Position numbers and translations under genes: made by a program | The notes under the pieces: model-generated | Told to the model about the DNA's origin: nothing | Seen by the model: only the letters and a program-made list of their open reading frames with translations | Databases searched by the model: none | NCBI GenBank assembly: GCA_015521765.1 | Contig: WANO01000074.1 | Location: 1-39,887, forward strand | From: Desulfurococcales archaeon | GTDB lineage: Archaea > Thermoproteota > Thermoprotei_A > Sulfolobales > AG1 | Direction of reading: 5' to 3' | DNA length: 39,887 nucleotides | Shown: in pieces, positions 16,330-24,628 of the stretch | Layout: the number at the start of each line of letters is the position of its first letter | Position numbering within the stretch: position 1 is the first letter of the stretch

Positions 16330-17025
16330 ATGCCGCTAAAAAACAATGATTTTGTCTTGGTGGACTATACAGTTAAGATTAAGGAGACCAATGAAGTTAT
16401 CGAGACAACGAGGGAGGATGTCGCCAAGGAGAACAAACTATATCGAGAGGATGAGGTATATAAACCCAAGCTGATGATTATCGGCGAGGGCAGGTTTGTG
16501 AAGGGCTTTGAGGAGGCAGTGGCGTCATCAGAGGTTGGCGAATCAAAGGTGGTTGAGGTTGAGCCGAAGAAAGCGTATGGTGAGAGGGACCCCAACAAAG
16601 TAAAGGTTTTGAGCTTAAGAGAGCTTGCTCGAAACAATATTGTTCCTGAACCAGGAAAGTTTATAGAGATTGGTGGTGTTGTTGGTCTGGTCAAGAGCGT
16701 CTCTGGAGGTAGGGTTGTTGTTGATTTTAATCACCCGTTAGCTGGGAAGGTGCTTGTATTCGAATTTAAGGTGGTTAAGAAGATAGATGATCCCGTTGAA
16801 AAGATCAAGCATCTTATACTTAGAAGATCTAAAAGGATCTCTGAGGAGAACCTCAACGTTAAATATCTTCCTGATGAGGCAAGAGTGGAGATTGAAACTC
16901 CAGAGGACATACTTCTTGCCGAGGATCTTCAAATATTCAAGAATGCAGTAGCCAATGACATATTCAAGTATTTCGAAGAGATAAAGCAGGTTACGTTTCT
17001 AGATCACTTCTTTAAGAAGGAGTAG
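16330..17025 (+). CDS. FKBP-type peptidyl-prolyl cis-trans isomerase (SlyD-like, long form)
   Basis: This is a cytosolic prolyl isomerase and chaperone. The 231-aa product starts with the FKBP strand FVLVDYTVKIKETNEVIETT. It has the short loop seen in SlyD proteins rather than the full FK506 pocket, then EGRFVKGFEEAV and EPKKAYGERDP. An insert-in-flap domain follows (about residues 90-130, ending DFNHPLAGK). The FEFKVVKKID strand ends the catalytic core at about 155. About 75 C-terminal residues form an extra charged domain (LRRSKRISEENLNVKYL), characteristic of long archaeal FKBPs. The start ATG has a GGTGAT binding site. Confidence 0.92.
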   Translation: MPLKNNDFVLVDYTVKIKETNEVIETTREDVAKENKLYREDEVYKPKLMIIGEGRFVKGFEEAVASSEVGESKVVEVEPKKAYGERDPNKVKVLSLRELARNNIVPEPGKFIEIGGVVGLVKSVSGGRVVVDFNHPLAGKVLVFEFKVVKKIDDPVEKIKHLILRRSKRISEENLNVKYLPDEARVEIETPEDILLAEDLQIFKNAVANDIFKYFEEIKQVTFLDHFFKKE

Positions 17026-17076
17026 AGCGCTATAGATATTAATTCGGAGCGCTACTCTATTATCTATTTCTTTTTT
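17026..17076 (+). terminator. Hairpin and T-run after the FKBP gene
   Basis: The 6-base palindrome AGCGCT occurs at 17026-17031 and again at 17048-17053 and can pair across a 16-base loop. A pyrimidine-rich tract (TTTCTTTTTT, 17067-17076) follows. Archaeal termination mainly needs the T-tract, so the tract is the more reliable part. The rest of the gap to 17249 is A/T-rich with no gene that I can see. Confidence 0.4.
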
Positions 17077-17215
17077 GGCCCCTATCTTCACATTTTTTAT
17101 AATATATATGATGAATTTAACTATTAATAGTTAAATAATATATATTCTAACACTGTTAATGATTATAGCTTAATAGGGCATCTCTGTTAATGTTATAACA
17201 TATACATTGGGTTTA

Positions 17216-17239
17216 GCCCTAGAGATGGCCCTAGAGATG
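17216..17239. repeat. 12-base tandem duplication GCCCTAGAGATG x2
   Basis: The same 12 bases occur twice head to tail in the leader before the DHH gene (17216-17227 and 17228-17239). They do not overlap the ribosome binding site. This is likely a recent slippage event; a regulatory role cannot be judged. Confidence 0.6.
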
Positions 17240-17249
17240 TAAGATAGAT

Positions 17250-17256
17250 GGAGGTG
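17250..17256 (+). promoter_or_regulatory. Strong Shine-Dalgarno sequence of the DHH gene
   Basis: GGAGGTG is a full match to the archaeal anti-Shine-Dalgarno sequence and sits 7 nt before the ATG at 17264, so it fixes that start. Confidence 0.8.
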
Positions 17257-17263
17257 TATTTAG

Positions 17264-18220
17264 ATGCGGCACACGGTTATAGCCCATGGAGATTGTGATG
17301 GTGTGATATCTGCGGCTATATATATTAAGCATTATCTCAAGGATCTTTATCCAAGCTACGTTACTGTAGGATTTACGCAGCCCTGGCGAGCTTCTAACGA
17401 GATCAGAAGGCTTTGTGACGATCAATGCACTTCTCTCACGATTCTTGATATAGCTATCGATAAGGAGATATTTTCCTCGCTTATAGATCTTGTGATGAGA
17501 GGTGTTGATGTATATATAATAGATCATCACGCAACCACAAAGCCATGGATAGAGAAGCTGAGAGAGCTTGGAGTGAAGGTTTTATGGAATAAGGCGACAT
17601 CGACACCAAGGCTTATGGCAGAGAATCTAAGTCTAACATTAAACATGTATGAGAAGATGCTGATAAAGGTTGCTGACAGCTGTGAGGGATCCGAGGCTGA
17701 TGAGGAGATTATAACCAATATAGCTGATAGCATAAAGCTTGCTATCTCGAGGGATCCTAGTGATCTTAAATTCCTTAAGGAGTTCCTCGATCTTATGGTT
17801 AAAGCTAAGAGCGTTGAAGACCTGGAGAAGCTCAAGAGAAAAGCCTATATAGGTAAGCTTCTCTTGAAGAAGCTGATCGAGAAGATCATTAGCAATGGTG
17901 AGATAAAGGGTAACACCCTAATTGTATCAATGAAAGCTGCCGAATCAAGGCTCTTTGCTGGGCTATTCGGTATAGCAGCCACTGAAGTCAATAAGATGCT
18001 GAAGAAGGATATAGTTATAGTTAGGGATGAGGAAACAAAGATCGTAGTTACAGTCCGCTCCCTCGTTGGTAGCGCTCTAAAGCACTGCGAAAACATAGTT
18101 AAGGTACTCGGTGGGAAATATGGAGGCCATAACGAAGCGGCTTCGGCAACTATAACTGGCTATAGTATTGATAAAGTAGTTAAGATTGTGAGGGAGATAA
18201 TTGAGAAGGGATCAGAGTAA
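17264..18220 (+). CDS. DHH/DHHA1-family phosphoesterase
   Basis: This is a 318-aa metal-dependent phosphoesterase of the RecJ/NrnA superfamily. The DHH domain keeps the metal-binding motifs: HGDCDGVISA (about residues 8-17), the ILDIAID acidic motif and IIDHHATT (the DHH triad). The C-terminal DHHA1 substrate-binding domain has GGKYGGHNEAASATI. All catalytic residues are present, so it is likely active, unlike the Cdc45-type RecJ homologues of crenarchaeotes. Candidates are an exonuclease or a nano-RNA/cyclic-dinucleotide phosphodiesterase. It overlaps nucS by 20 nt, which points to DNA repair. Confidence 0.85.
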   Translation: MRHTVIAHGDCDGVISAAIYIKHYLKDLYPSYVTVGFTQPWRASNEIRRLCDDQCTSLTILDIAIDKEIFSSLIDLVMRGVDVYIIDHHATTKPWIEKLRELGVKVLWNKATSTPRLMAENLSLTLNMYEKMLIKVADSCEGSEADEEIITNIADSIKLAISRDPSDLKFLKEFLDLMVKAKSVEDLEKLKRKAYIGKLLLKKLIEKIISNGEIKGNTLIVSMKAAESRLFAGLFGIAATEVNKMLKKDIVIVRDEETKIVVTVRSLVGSALKHCENIVKVLGGKYGGHNEAASATITGYSIDKVVKIVREIIEKGSE

Positions 18221-18989
18221 CTTTGATGTGTATGGGGCTATTACTGATTTCAGCGATATCAACGATCTATCCAGTCTGATTAATGATCTTATAAAGACCA
18301 GGACACTCATTATTGTGGCTAGATGCAGGGTAATTTACCACGGTCGAGCGTCATCTATAGGAGATCCTGCGGTACGGCTCATAATAATTAAGCCTGACGG
18401 ATCATTAATAATCCACGAGGGAACAGGACGTGAACCGGTAAATTGGCAGCCACCAGGATCTGTGTGTACAGCTAGCATCGATGACTCCTCTATAGCCTTG
18501 AGGTGTGTGAGGAAGAAGTATGGTGAAGAGGTAAAGATCTATATTGAAGATCTCCAGATCCTGGCATACGCGAAGCTAGATAATATAGGGATCAAGATAT
18601 TTGGTAGGGAGAAGGATCTAAGGGATCTCGTAGCATCAAATCCATCGTACATAGCTAAAGATGCAAGCCTGATTGGCGTTGAGTGGTCCACGCCTTATGG
18701 AACTATAGATATTGTTTTGAAGGATTCAAACAACAACATATATATTGTTGAGATTAAAAACGAGAAGGCGGATGTTTCAGCTATTATGCAGCTTAAGAGA
18801 TACGTTGAGTACTTTAGTAAGTCTAGATTTAGGGAAAGGAACTTCAGAAATATTATTGGGGTTATTATAGCTCCTGAGCTGACGGAAAGAGCTAAACATA
18901 TACTTAATCAAGAGAAATTCATATATATCGACTCAAAAAAGTTTAGAGACGCGAAGCGTAGCGATCTTCTTAAATACACGATCAAGTAG
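18201..18989 (+). CDS. nucS: Endonuclease NucS/EndoMS
   Basis: NucS cleaves mismatched or branched DNA and is the mismatch-specific nuclease of many archaea and actinobacteria. The 262-aa product has the N-terminal DNA-binding and dimerisation domain with GTGREPVNWQPPGS (about residues 75-88). The C-terminal RecB-like nuclease domain has VEWSTPYGTIDIVLKD and VEIKNEKAD, giving the D-(E)IK catalytic set, then QLKRYVEYF. The start is TTG at 18201, inside the DHH gene, or GTG at 18228 just after it. I cannot decide, but the motifs are unaffected. The 3' end overlaps trm1 by 8 nt, convergent. Confidence 0.93.
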   Translation: MRRDQSNFDVYGAITDFSDINDLSSLINDLIKTRTLIIVARCRVIYHGRASSIGDPAVRLIIIKPDGSLIIHEGTGREPVNWQPPGSVCTASIDDSSIALRCVRKKYGEEVKIYIEDLQILAYAKLDNIGIKIFGREKDLRDLVASNPSYIAKDASLIGVEWSTPYGTIDIVLKDSNNNIYIVEIKNEKADVSAIMQLKRYVEYFSKSRFRERNFRNIIGVIIAPELTERAKHILNQEKFIYIDSKKFRDAKRSDLLKYTIK

Positions 18990-20241
18990 AGCATTCAGTT
19001 ATACACTTCCGTAGCTCCTGATATGGCGCGTCTGTCTTCACCCCTTTAGGGTCCATATGTGTTCTCTGTGCATTGAAACCTTTAGAGTTTAGGCATTCTA
19101 TAATTCTATGTATTTTAGGCGGGTTCGTTTTCAGAGTGCTTGATACATGATCAAGATGGTAGTAGTATGGTACGTTGATGCTGTGTTCATCTATGACTAG
19201 TTTGCTTAGCTTTTTTATTCTTCTAGATGATTTAATCCACTCATATTTTTCTGTTATTTCATGGAGTTTAGAAACTATGTTGTGTCTGGCTGTTTCTCTG
19301 ATCCAGAGGGGTCCTACGATCCTCATAGGCGATCCACATATATCACACACTAAATAGTTTTTTATGGTGTTGGAATCGAAGTAGTCCTTGAACGCTACAT
19401 GGCGCCTATTCAGGCATCTCTCGCAGTATAGTATGTATCCGAATCCGTTGTTTATTTTTTCTACTATGCCTTTGGATGATTTGGTCCTTCTCAAATATAC
19501 TCTATAGTAGTGATCTGAGTAATAGCTAAATAATATGTCATAATCTATATCATGCTCGAATGCTTTGTTGAGTATATTATAGATCAGGATCCTTAAGCCA
19601 AGCTCTTTCGAGAAGTCGTTTTTAGCTATATGTGCATGGTATCTTTTTAGGGTTTTCCACGGATGCGAGCCTGTTAGTGGGGCTAGATCTGTAGCGGTAA
19701 AACCTATAACACCATTTATCTTTGGCACGCTTAATGCTGGCTCTATAAACGGCATGGGTGATCCGTAGGGATCTATATCAACATAATCCATATGGGTACC
19801 AGATTTCACTAGCTCATAGGATAGAGCTCTAGCGTCTCTACATGAAACAGTGGATGAAGAAGCTAAATTGTTTATCTTGATATTAACGCCCATCACTCTA
19901 CACGCTAGTGGGGACACATCATTTAATATTATATCGGTTATGCCTGGAGTCTCAATCCCTATCCTTATCCCTCTTATTCCTGTTGCCGATAAAAGATCTA
20001 TAATGCTCCTAGTCTTAACGCCCTCATACTCAAGGGTGTAGAGCAGAAGGATATTTATATCTCTATTCATAACCATGGCTGGATTATAGAATACGGGCGC
20101 CCATGAAGGCTCATAGACCCCATCGCTCCTTCTATAAAGCTCGAGTTTCGGTGCGTATATTCTAGCTAATCCTTCCTTGATCAGTTCGAAACCTTCTAGC
20201 ATCTTTCTATCGATACGCTCCATAGCCAGTTCCACTTTCAC
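18982..20241 (-). CDS. trm1: tRNA (guanine-26) N2,N2-dimethyltransferase Trm1
   Basis: This enzyme dimethylates G26 at the D-arm/anticodon-arm junction of tRNA using SAM. The 419-aa product has FYNPAMVMNRDI, the SAM-binding DLLSATGIRGIRIG (about residues 82-95), the catalytic DIDPYGSPMPFI, and TDLAPLTGSHP. The C-terminal region holds a zinc site from CERC and CDICG (about residues 280-318). The length is normal. The start is GTG at 20241 with alternative in-frame starts at 20235 (GTG) and 20223 (ATG). Confidence 0.94.
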   Translation of the reverse strand: MKVELAMERIDRKMLEGFELIKEGLARIYAPKLELYRRSDGVYEPSWAPVFYNPAMVMNRDINILLLYTLEYEGVKTRSIIDLLSATGIRGIRIGIETPGITDIILNDVSPLACRVMGVNIKINNLASSSTVSCRDARALSYELVKSGTHMDYVDIDPYGSPMPFIEPALSVPKINGVIGFTATDLAPLTGSHPWKTLKRYHAHIAKNDFSKELGLRILIYNILNKAFEHDIDYDILFSYYSDHYYRVYLRRTKSSKGIVEKINNGFGYILYCERCLNRRHVAFKDYFDSNTIKNYLVCDICGSPMRIVGPLWIRETARHNIVSKLHEITEKYEWIKSSRRIKKLSKLVIDEHSINVPYYYHLDHVSSTLKTNPPKIHRIIECLNSKGFNAQRTHMDPKGVKTDAPYQELRKCITECST

Positions 20242-20399
20242 CTATGCTGTATGTATAGAGCGTATAGGTGGTGGGAGATGATAGGTACCAAGATCGCTAG
20301 ACGCTTTATAGCTTAGAGTTTTCAGTGTCGAATCCAGCAAAAATATAGCTGGAGCCCGAATTATAGTTAGCTATATGTGCTTTATACTAGATACTAGAT

Positions 20400-21053
20400 C
20401 TATGTTTTCCTCGCTATCGCTGTATTGATCTGGACAGTATCCTCAGTAATCATGTTTCCTCTAACAAACTTTCGTCGCCTCTCACCCTTAAGCCTGGGAT
20501 GAAACCCTGGAGGGCCAGATAACAATACGTATTTCTTTACACCGCCATGAATGAATGGGAGCATTGGAGCCCCGGCCCTATCGCTTCCTCCAGTAATCTT
20601 TAACACGTAGCCTGGCAAGCCTATTATTGATGCATCCACATAGTCACCTATTCTACGCCCTAAAAGCTGGGAGGCTCTCTCGCCAGAAACAACGATCTGG
20701 AAACTTGGCGCCCTTGCAATCTCTCCCAGCACCCTCTCGGATCCAACCTTATCTTGGAGAAAGCTCAATGGGGCCTTGACTATACCCACCTCCAGCGAGT
20801 CATCTTTTTCTACTTGGGCTATAAAGTTAACTTTCTCTTTATTCTCAAAGGATTTCCATAGCCTTACAGCTACAATACCGAGCTTGGGGTTCAAAATATC
20901 ATGTAGTCTACTAGATATCTTTACTTTCATAAATCGCTTCTGGTTCTTTTCCTCATCTCCATACTGGAGGTTTTCGTCGCCTACCACAATAACTTTAACC
21001 CACTTCTGCTCCTTTACCTCTGTATCGGAGACTACTAGCTTAAACTCAGGCAT
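20400..21053 (-). CDS. rps6e: 30S ribosomal protein S6e (long crenarchaeal form)
   Basis: This small-subunit protein has 217 aa. The conserved S6e core is in the C-terminal half: IGLPGYVLKITGGSDRAG, LLSGPPGFHPRLKGERRRK and VRGNMITEDTVQIN. The N-terminal about 85 residues are an insertion or extension relative to the roughly 130-aa euryarchaeal form. Sulfolobus has a similar long version, so this is a lineage trait and not a fusion. The start ATG at 21053 begins MPEFKLVVSD. The gap to trm1 (20242-20399) shows no gene. Confidence 0.94.
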   Translation of the reverse strand: MPEFKLVVSDTEVKEQKWVKVIVVGDENLQYGDEEKNQKRFMKVKISSRLHDILNPKLGIVAVRLWKSFENKEKVNFIAQVEKDDSLEVGIVKAPLSFLQDKVGSERVLGEIARAPSFQIVVSGERASQLLGRRIGDYVDASIIGLPGYVLKITGGSDRAGAPMLPFIHGGVKKYVLLSGPPGFHPRLKGERRRKFVRGNMITEDTVQINTAIARKT

Positions 21054-21156
21054 CCGCTACTCACCTATCGCACTATACACAATTATTCTTATAGTTAATT
21101 TAAATATTGCCACTAAACGAAGGACTGATATTTGATCTATTAGCTGTAGAAAGCCT

Positions 21157-22230
21157 CTATTTAGTTACTAAAGTACCGTACAGGCTAGAACTATCTTGCT
21201 CATACTCATCGAAGCCCTCATAGTCAGGATCCCACCACGAGATCTTTGCATTGCCGTGGCGTATAAGCGGCTTATCTAAGAGAGACAGAAGCGCAACCCT
21301 AGATGGCTTGTTTTCAGAAACAAACATGTATCCAGTTTCATCAGCTAGCTTCTTAGCGAAATCAACAACCTCACTGTGGCTCGGCATGTTTTCCCTGGTT
21401 AACCTATTTGTTGATGCCCCAACATGCATGTAGGCCTTTATCTCTATGAATGTTGGTTGTGCAAGCTCGATCAGCTTAGCGAATCCCTTAACTGCGTTGG
21501 TATCCATATTCCAGTTCTTTATTGCTGTTATCCTAAATACCGTTGGACATGTGAAGCTTGGTAGCATTTCAAGTGTTTCAAGGGTTAGTTGCCATGCGTT
21601 AGCAACCAATGGCACTGTGAAGTATTCGTATCCCTCCTCGTCGTATGTCTCTAGAGATATATATAGCTGTGAGGGCTCCTCATCCAAGTTGGCCAATATA
21701 TCTGGCCTGATGGCTCTAGTAACTAGAAATGTGGTTATTCCCTGCCTATGATATTCCCTGATTAGCTCTCCCAGCCTAGGGTATAGAGTGTTTTCGCCAG
21801 TTAAGCTTATAGCCACATGCTTGGGGTTCATAGCTTCTCTGATAACCTCGTCGGGGGCTCCAAGGGATTTGTATCCAGATACTGTTCTTCTATGCTCTAT
21901 TATACTCATCTCAACGATAAACTTTGGATCATCGATCGATATAGGCCCCTTATCGTCCCACTGCTCCTCGAGGTCCGTAGGCCTTAATCTCCAGCAGTGG
22001 AGACAGGCGTTCCAGCACCACTGTGTCGAAACTGATGACTGTATACATCTGTGGCTCTCTATCCCATAGAACTTTCCTTTATAGCAGTACATATTATCCA
22101 TTATGGCTTTATGCGTCCAGAGACACTTCTTAACTGCTGAGTGCGCTCCGATCAAGTGGTATTTCTGCTTCCTCAGCTTCTCATTTATCTCAGTGTACGG
22201 ATCCTTCAGATCGAGCAGCCTTATCGTCAT
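21157..22230 (-). CDS. taw1: 4-Demethylwyosine synthase Tyw1 (radical SAM)
   Basis: This two-cluster radical SAM enzyme joins pyruvate carbons to m1G37 of tRNA-Phe, forming the tricyclic base of wyosine derivatives. The 357-aa product has the extra cluster cysteines Cys36, Cys49 and Cys62 at 13-residue spacing. The SAM cluster is Cys72-x3-Cys76-x2-Cys79 in WCWNACLHCWRLRP. The SHRCIQ, FYGIESH and SLTGENTLYPRL segments are family typical. The ATG at 22230 is the only good start. No other wyosine genes are in the window. Confidence 0.95.
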   Translation of the reverse strand: MTIRLLDLKDPYTEINEKLRKQKYHLIGAHSAVKKCLWTHKAIMDNMYCYKGKFYGIESHRCIQSSVSTQWCWNACLHCWRLRPTDLEEQWDDKGPISIDDPKFIVEMSIIEHRRTVSGYKSLGAPDEVIREAMNPKHVAISLTGENTLYPRLGELIREYHRQGITTFLVTRAIRPDILANLDEEPSQLYISLETYDEEGYEYFTVPLVANAWQLTLETLEMLPSFTCPTVFRITAIKNWNMDTNAVKGFAKLIELAQPTFIEIKAYMHVGASTNRLTRENMPSHSEVVDFAKKLADETGYMFVSENKPSRVALLSLLDKPLIRHGNAKISWWDPDYEGFDEYEQDSSSLYGTLVTK

Positions 22231-22299
22231 TATGGACTTACCTAAATAAAATTATTTAATACTGGGTTTATATATTGAGGTGATCTATGGTCTACAGAT

Positions 22300-23547
22300 C
22301 TATTCCAAGATTTCATAGCCGTGTTCCTTAAGTTTCCTTATATCGCTGACGATCCTGTCTCTAACATCTACAGAAGGTATCTCGATCAGTAGCTCAACAA
22401 CGGAGTATCCAACATCTATATCTTCACCTATCCTTCTATGGATTATATCAACTATATTTCCGCTATATCTATACACTATATCGAGTATGCGCTTCAGTCT
22501 GCCGGGCGCGTCAAGCATCTTTATGTTGATGTTTATTAGTCTCCCCTCCGAGCTTAGACCCCTTATAATTATTCTATATAAGTTTGTGAGATCCACGTTA
22601 CCCCCACTAATCAGTATAAGAACCCTCTTACCCTCCAGATCTACAGGTAGCTTATCCTCTAAAACAGCAGCAAGACCTATGGCTCCCGCCCCTTCAGAAA
22701 CGATCTTGTTACGCTCCATAAGATAGTAAACAGCCCTAGCTATATAGTCCTCGCTAACCGCAACAACATCATCCACGTACTCTCTAACGATCTCGAATGT
22801 GAGATCTCCAGGCCTTTTAGCTAGGAGGCCATCCGCTATAGAGGGCTTGATATCAACATCAATAATTCTGCCCGCCGCTAGAGACCTAATGAACTTGGGG
22901 GCTCTTTCAGGCTCTACACCTATAATTTTTACTCTAGGCATATGCTTTTTGAGGACCACAGCTATTCCAGAGATAAGCCCCCCTCCACCAACAGGGATAA
23001 GAACTATATCTACGTTACCCAACTGCTTAAGTATCTCATGCCCTATAGTTCCTTGACCCGCTATTATGTCCGGATCGTTGAACGGATGAACAAAATCAAG
23101 ATTCCTCTCCTCAGCAAACTCTAACGCTTTCCTATATGCCTCATCGAAATAGTCCCCATAGATTATCACTTCTGCACCGTAGCTTCTAACAGCATTAACC
23201 TTTGATGCTGGAGTCACCTTCGGCATGAATATATATGATTTTATGTTATAGATGCTCGATGCATAGGCAACGCCCTGGGCGTGGTTTCCTGAAGATGCGG
23301 CAACTATTCCGGAGGTTCCTTTTCTGGCTAGCTTATAGATCTTGTATAGGGCGCCTCTGGCTTTAAACGACCCCGTCTTCTGTAGATTTTCATATTTAAG
23401 GAACATGCTACATCTATATATTTTAGATAGTGTTGAGCTAAGATCGATAGGTGTTTCATGAATATAATCTCTGATAATATCTAGAGCCTCAACAGACCTA
23501 GCATATATATCGCTAACCACAGAATCTATACCCAAAACGCCACCCAT
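22300..23547 (-). CDS. ilvA: Threonine ammonia-lyase with C-terminal ACT-like domain
   Basis: This PLP enzyme converts threonine to 2-oxobutyrate and ammonia, feeding isoleucine synthesis. The 415-aa product has the PLP lysine motif ENLQKTGSFKARGAL with Lys62. It continues with VAASSGNHAQGVAYAS, the phosphate-binding PVGGGGLISGIA, and GAGAIGLAA. Residues about 330-415 form a regulatory ACT-like domain (NINIKMLDAPGRLKRILDIV), which in this family senses branched-chain amino acids or serine. Catabolic TdcB-type function is possible; serine or threonine preference cannot be read. It is divergent from the SRP RNA gene. Confidence 0.92.
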   Translation of the reverse strand: MGGVLGIDSVVSDIYARSVEALDIIRDYIHETPIDLSSTLSKIYRCSMFLKYENLQKTGSFKARGALYKIYKLARKGTSGIVAASSGNHAQGVAYASSIYNIKSYIFMPKVTPASKVNAVRSYGAEVIIYGDYFDEAYRKALEFAEERNLDFVHPFNDPDIIAGQGTIGHEILKQLGNVDIVLIPVGGGGLISGIAVVLKKHMPRVKIIGVEPERAPKFIRSLAAGRIIDVDIKPSIADGLLAKRPGDLTFEIVREYVDDVVAVSEDYIARAVYYLMERNKIVSEGAGAIGLAAVLEDKLPVDLEGKRVLILISGGNVDLTNLYRIIIRGLSSEGRLININIKMLDAPGRLKRILDIVYRYSGNIVDIIHRRIGEDIDVGYSVVELLIEIPSVDVRDRIVSDIRKLKEHGYEILE

Positions 23548-23568
23548 ACAATATACTCAACACATGTT

Positions 23569-23581
23569 TTTTATTAAAAAT
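23569..23581 (+). promoter_or_regulatory. Box A promoter of the SRP RNA
   Basis: TTTATTAAAAAT is centred about 25 bases before the inferred 5' end of the SRP RNA at 23599. The spacing is what an archaeal stable-RNA promoter should show. Confidence 0.65.
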
Positions 23582-23598
23582 AACACAAATAATAACAT

Positions 23599-23907
23599 GG
23601 CGGGTAGGGCCGGGGGACCCGCCCACCCCCAAACCCGAATAGGGCGTAAAGCGGGGGCCAGTAACCACCTCTGTTGGTGTGGCCAAACAATAAGCGCCCG
23701 CCACAGCAATGAAGCCCGCCCTGTGGGGTCGGCGGTGGCGGAGGTCCCTCCGGAAGGAGGGGCTTAACCGCCTTAGCGGAGGGAACCAGGCCAGGCCCGG
23801 AAGGGAGCAACCTAACCTCCGCCGTCGACGTTCACAGGTCACCGGGTGGAGTCTTGTGGCGGGGTAACGCTTATTGTTTGGCCACACCAACAGAGGTGGG
23901 GCCGCCG
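23599..23907 (+). ncRNA. Archaeal signal recognition particle (7S) RNA
   Basis: The ends pair to form helix 1 (GGCGG 23599-23603 with CCGCC 23902-23906). An Alu-like domain with helices 2-4 follows to about 23664. Helix 5 is built from 23665-23696 with 23868-23899, 32 perfect base pairs, continuing through CCCGCCACA and TGTGGCGGG. Helix 6 is the CCTCC-GGAA-GGAGG hairpin near 23747-23760, the SRP19 site. Helix 8 has the stem 23776-23782/23816-23822. It carries the symmetric-loop signature CCAGGCC and a GGAA tetraloop (23796-23805, then GAGCAACC), the SRP54 binding site. Several spurious open frames cross this region on both strands and are not genes. The length of about 309 nt is typical. Confidence 0.95.
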
Positions 23908-24050
23908 TTATATGTGATTTAAGTTACATGATTACATGCATAGTGATGATGGATAGAATAGGGGCTCAACTATATGATCAATGCCCAGGATCTTAAGGAG
24001 AACATCAATAGAAGGGGATTGGGTTTATAGCTTTGGTTAGGATGTGTTCT

Positions 24051-24494
24051 TCATGGTTTTCTTAGTATATTATAGCTCTTTATAATATCCGCGCTATATG
24101 TGAGTAAAAATTCACTTAATTTGCTGCAGTTTAATGGAGTTACTGTTGATGATTTTCCGCATGTGAATAGGAGATCGCATGTGAAGCAGGGTATGCTCCA
24201 CATATTGTCTAGGGATACATAGATGTTTATTTTCTGGTTATTGTTGGTTACTGCATTAAGCATGTATGTCTGCTTTCCTTCATAGCTGATCTTCTTTCTA
24301 GTGATAAGCCCCCTTTTTATTAGTCGTAAAACTATCTTCGAGCCCTCTCTACTGTCGACTCCAAGCATTTTCCACAGCATTGACTGTATTATCCCTCCAT
24401 TACTACTGCTTTTGAGAATGATTTCATACGCCTTTCTATCTAGTGGATCCATTGATTCCTCGTCAAGTATATCTATATACTTTTTAGTCATCAT
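24051..24494 (-). CDS. Transcription factor TFE beta subunit (RPC39-like, Fe-S)
   Basis: TFE-beta pairs with TFE-alpha and aids promoter opening by RNA polymerase. It is related to eukaryotic RPC39. The 147-aa product starts with a winged-helix domain (residues about 17-70: LDRKAYEIILKSS, then LWKMLGVDSREGSKIVLRLI). The C-terminal part has four cysteines in IPCFTCDLLFTCGK and PLNCSKLSEFLL, matching the cubane Fe-S site reported for the Sulfolobus protein. The length is right. The start ATG ATG at 24494 is preceded by GGTGAG. An A/T-rich promoter region near 24535-24545 serves this gene, divergent from the next. Confidence 0.85.
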   Translation of the reverse strand: MMTKKYIDILDEESMDPLDRKAYEIILKSSSNGGIIQSMLWKMLGVDSREGSKIVLRLIKRGLITRKKISYEGKQTYMLNAVTNNNQKINIYVSLDNMWSIPCFTCDLLFTCGKSSTVTPLNCSKLSEFLLTYSADIIKSYNILRKP

Positions 24495-24593
24495 CGCTCA
24501 CCATTCAGACCAAGTATTTTATCGTTTTAAACGTTTTATATTTAAAACAACACTATAAACGTTCCCAAATTCGCCCTAAATTTATCTATCGGA

Positions 24594-24606
24594 TTAAAAT
24601 ATTTTA
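24594..24606 (+). promoter_or_regulatory. Box A promoter of the 24629 gene
   Basis: ATTAAAATATTTTAGG is centred about 26 bases before the ATG at 24629, predicting a leaderless message and supporting that this short frame is a real gene. Confidence 0.5.
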
Positions 24607-24628
24607 GGTTGATAAATGATATTATTGG

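Noticed and set aside
20242-20399. A C/D-box sRNA in the gap between trm1 and S6e, suggested by AGATGATAGG
   Set aside because: The C-like box has no matching D box at the right distance on either strand.
23513-23890. Several open frames on both strands across the G/C-rich block near 23560-23890
   Set aside because: They lie over the SRP RNA, which explains every conserved block; the encoded peptides are low-complexity Pro/Gly/Arg sequences with no family.
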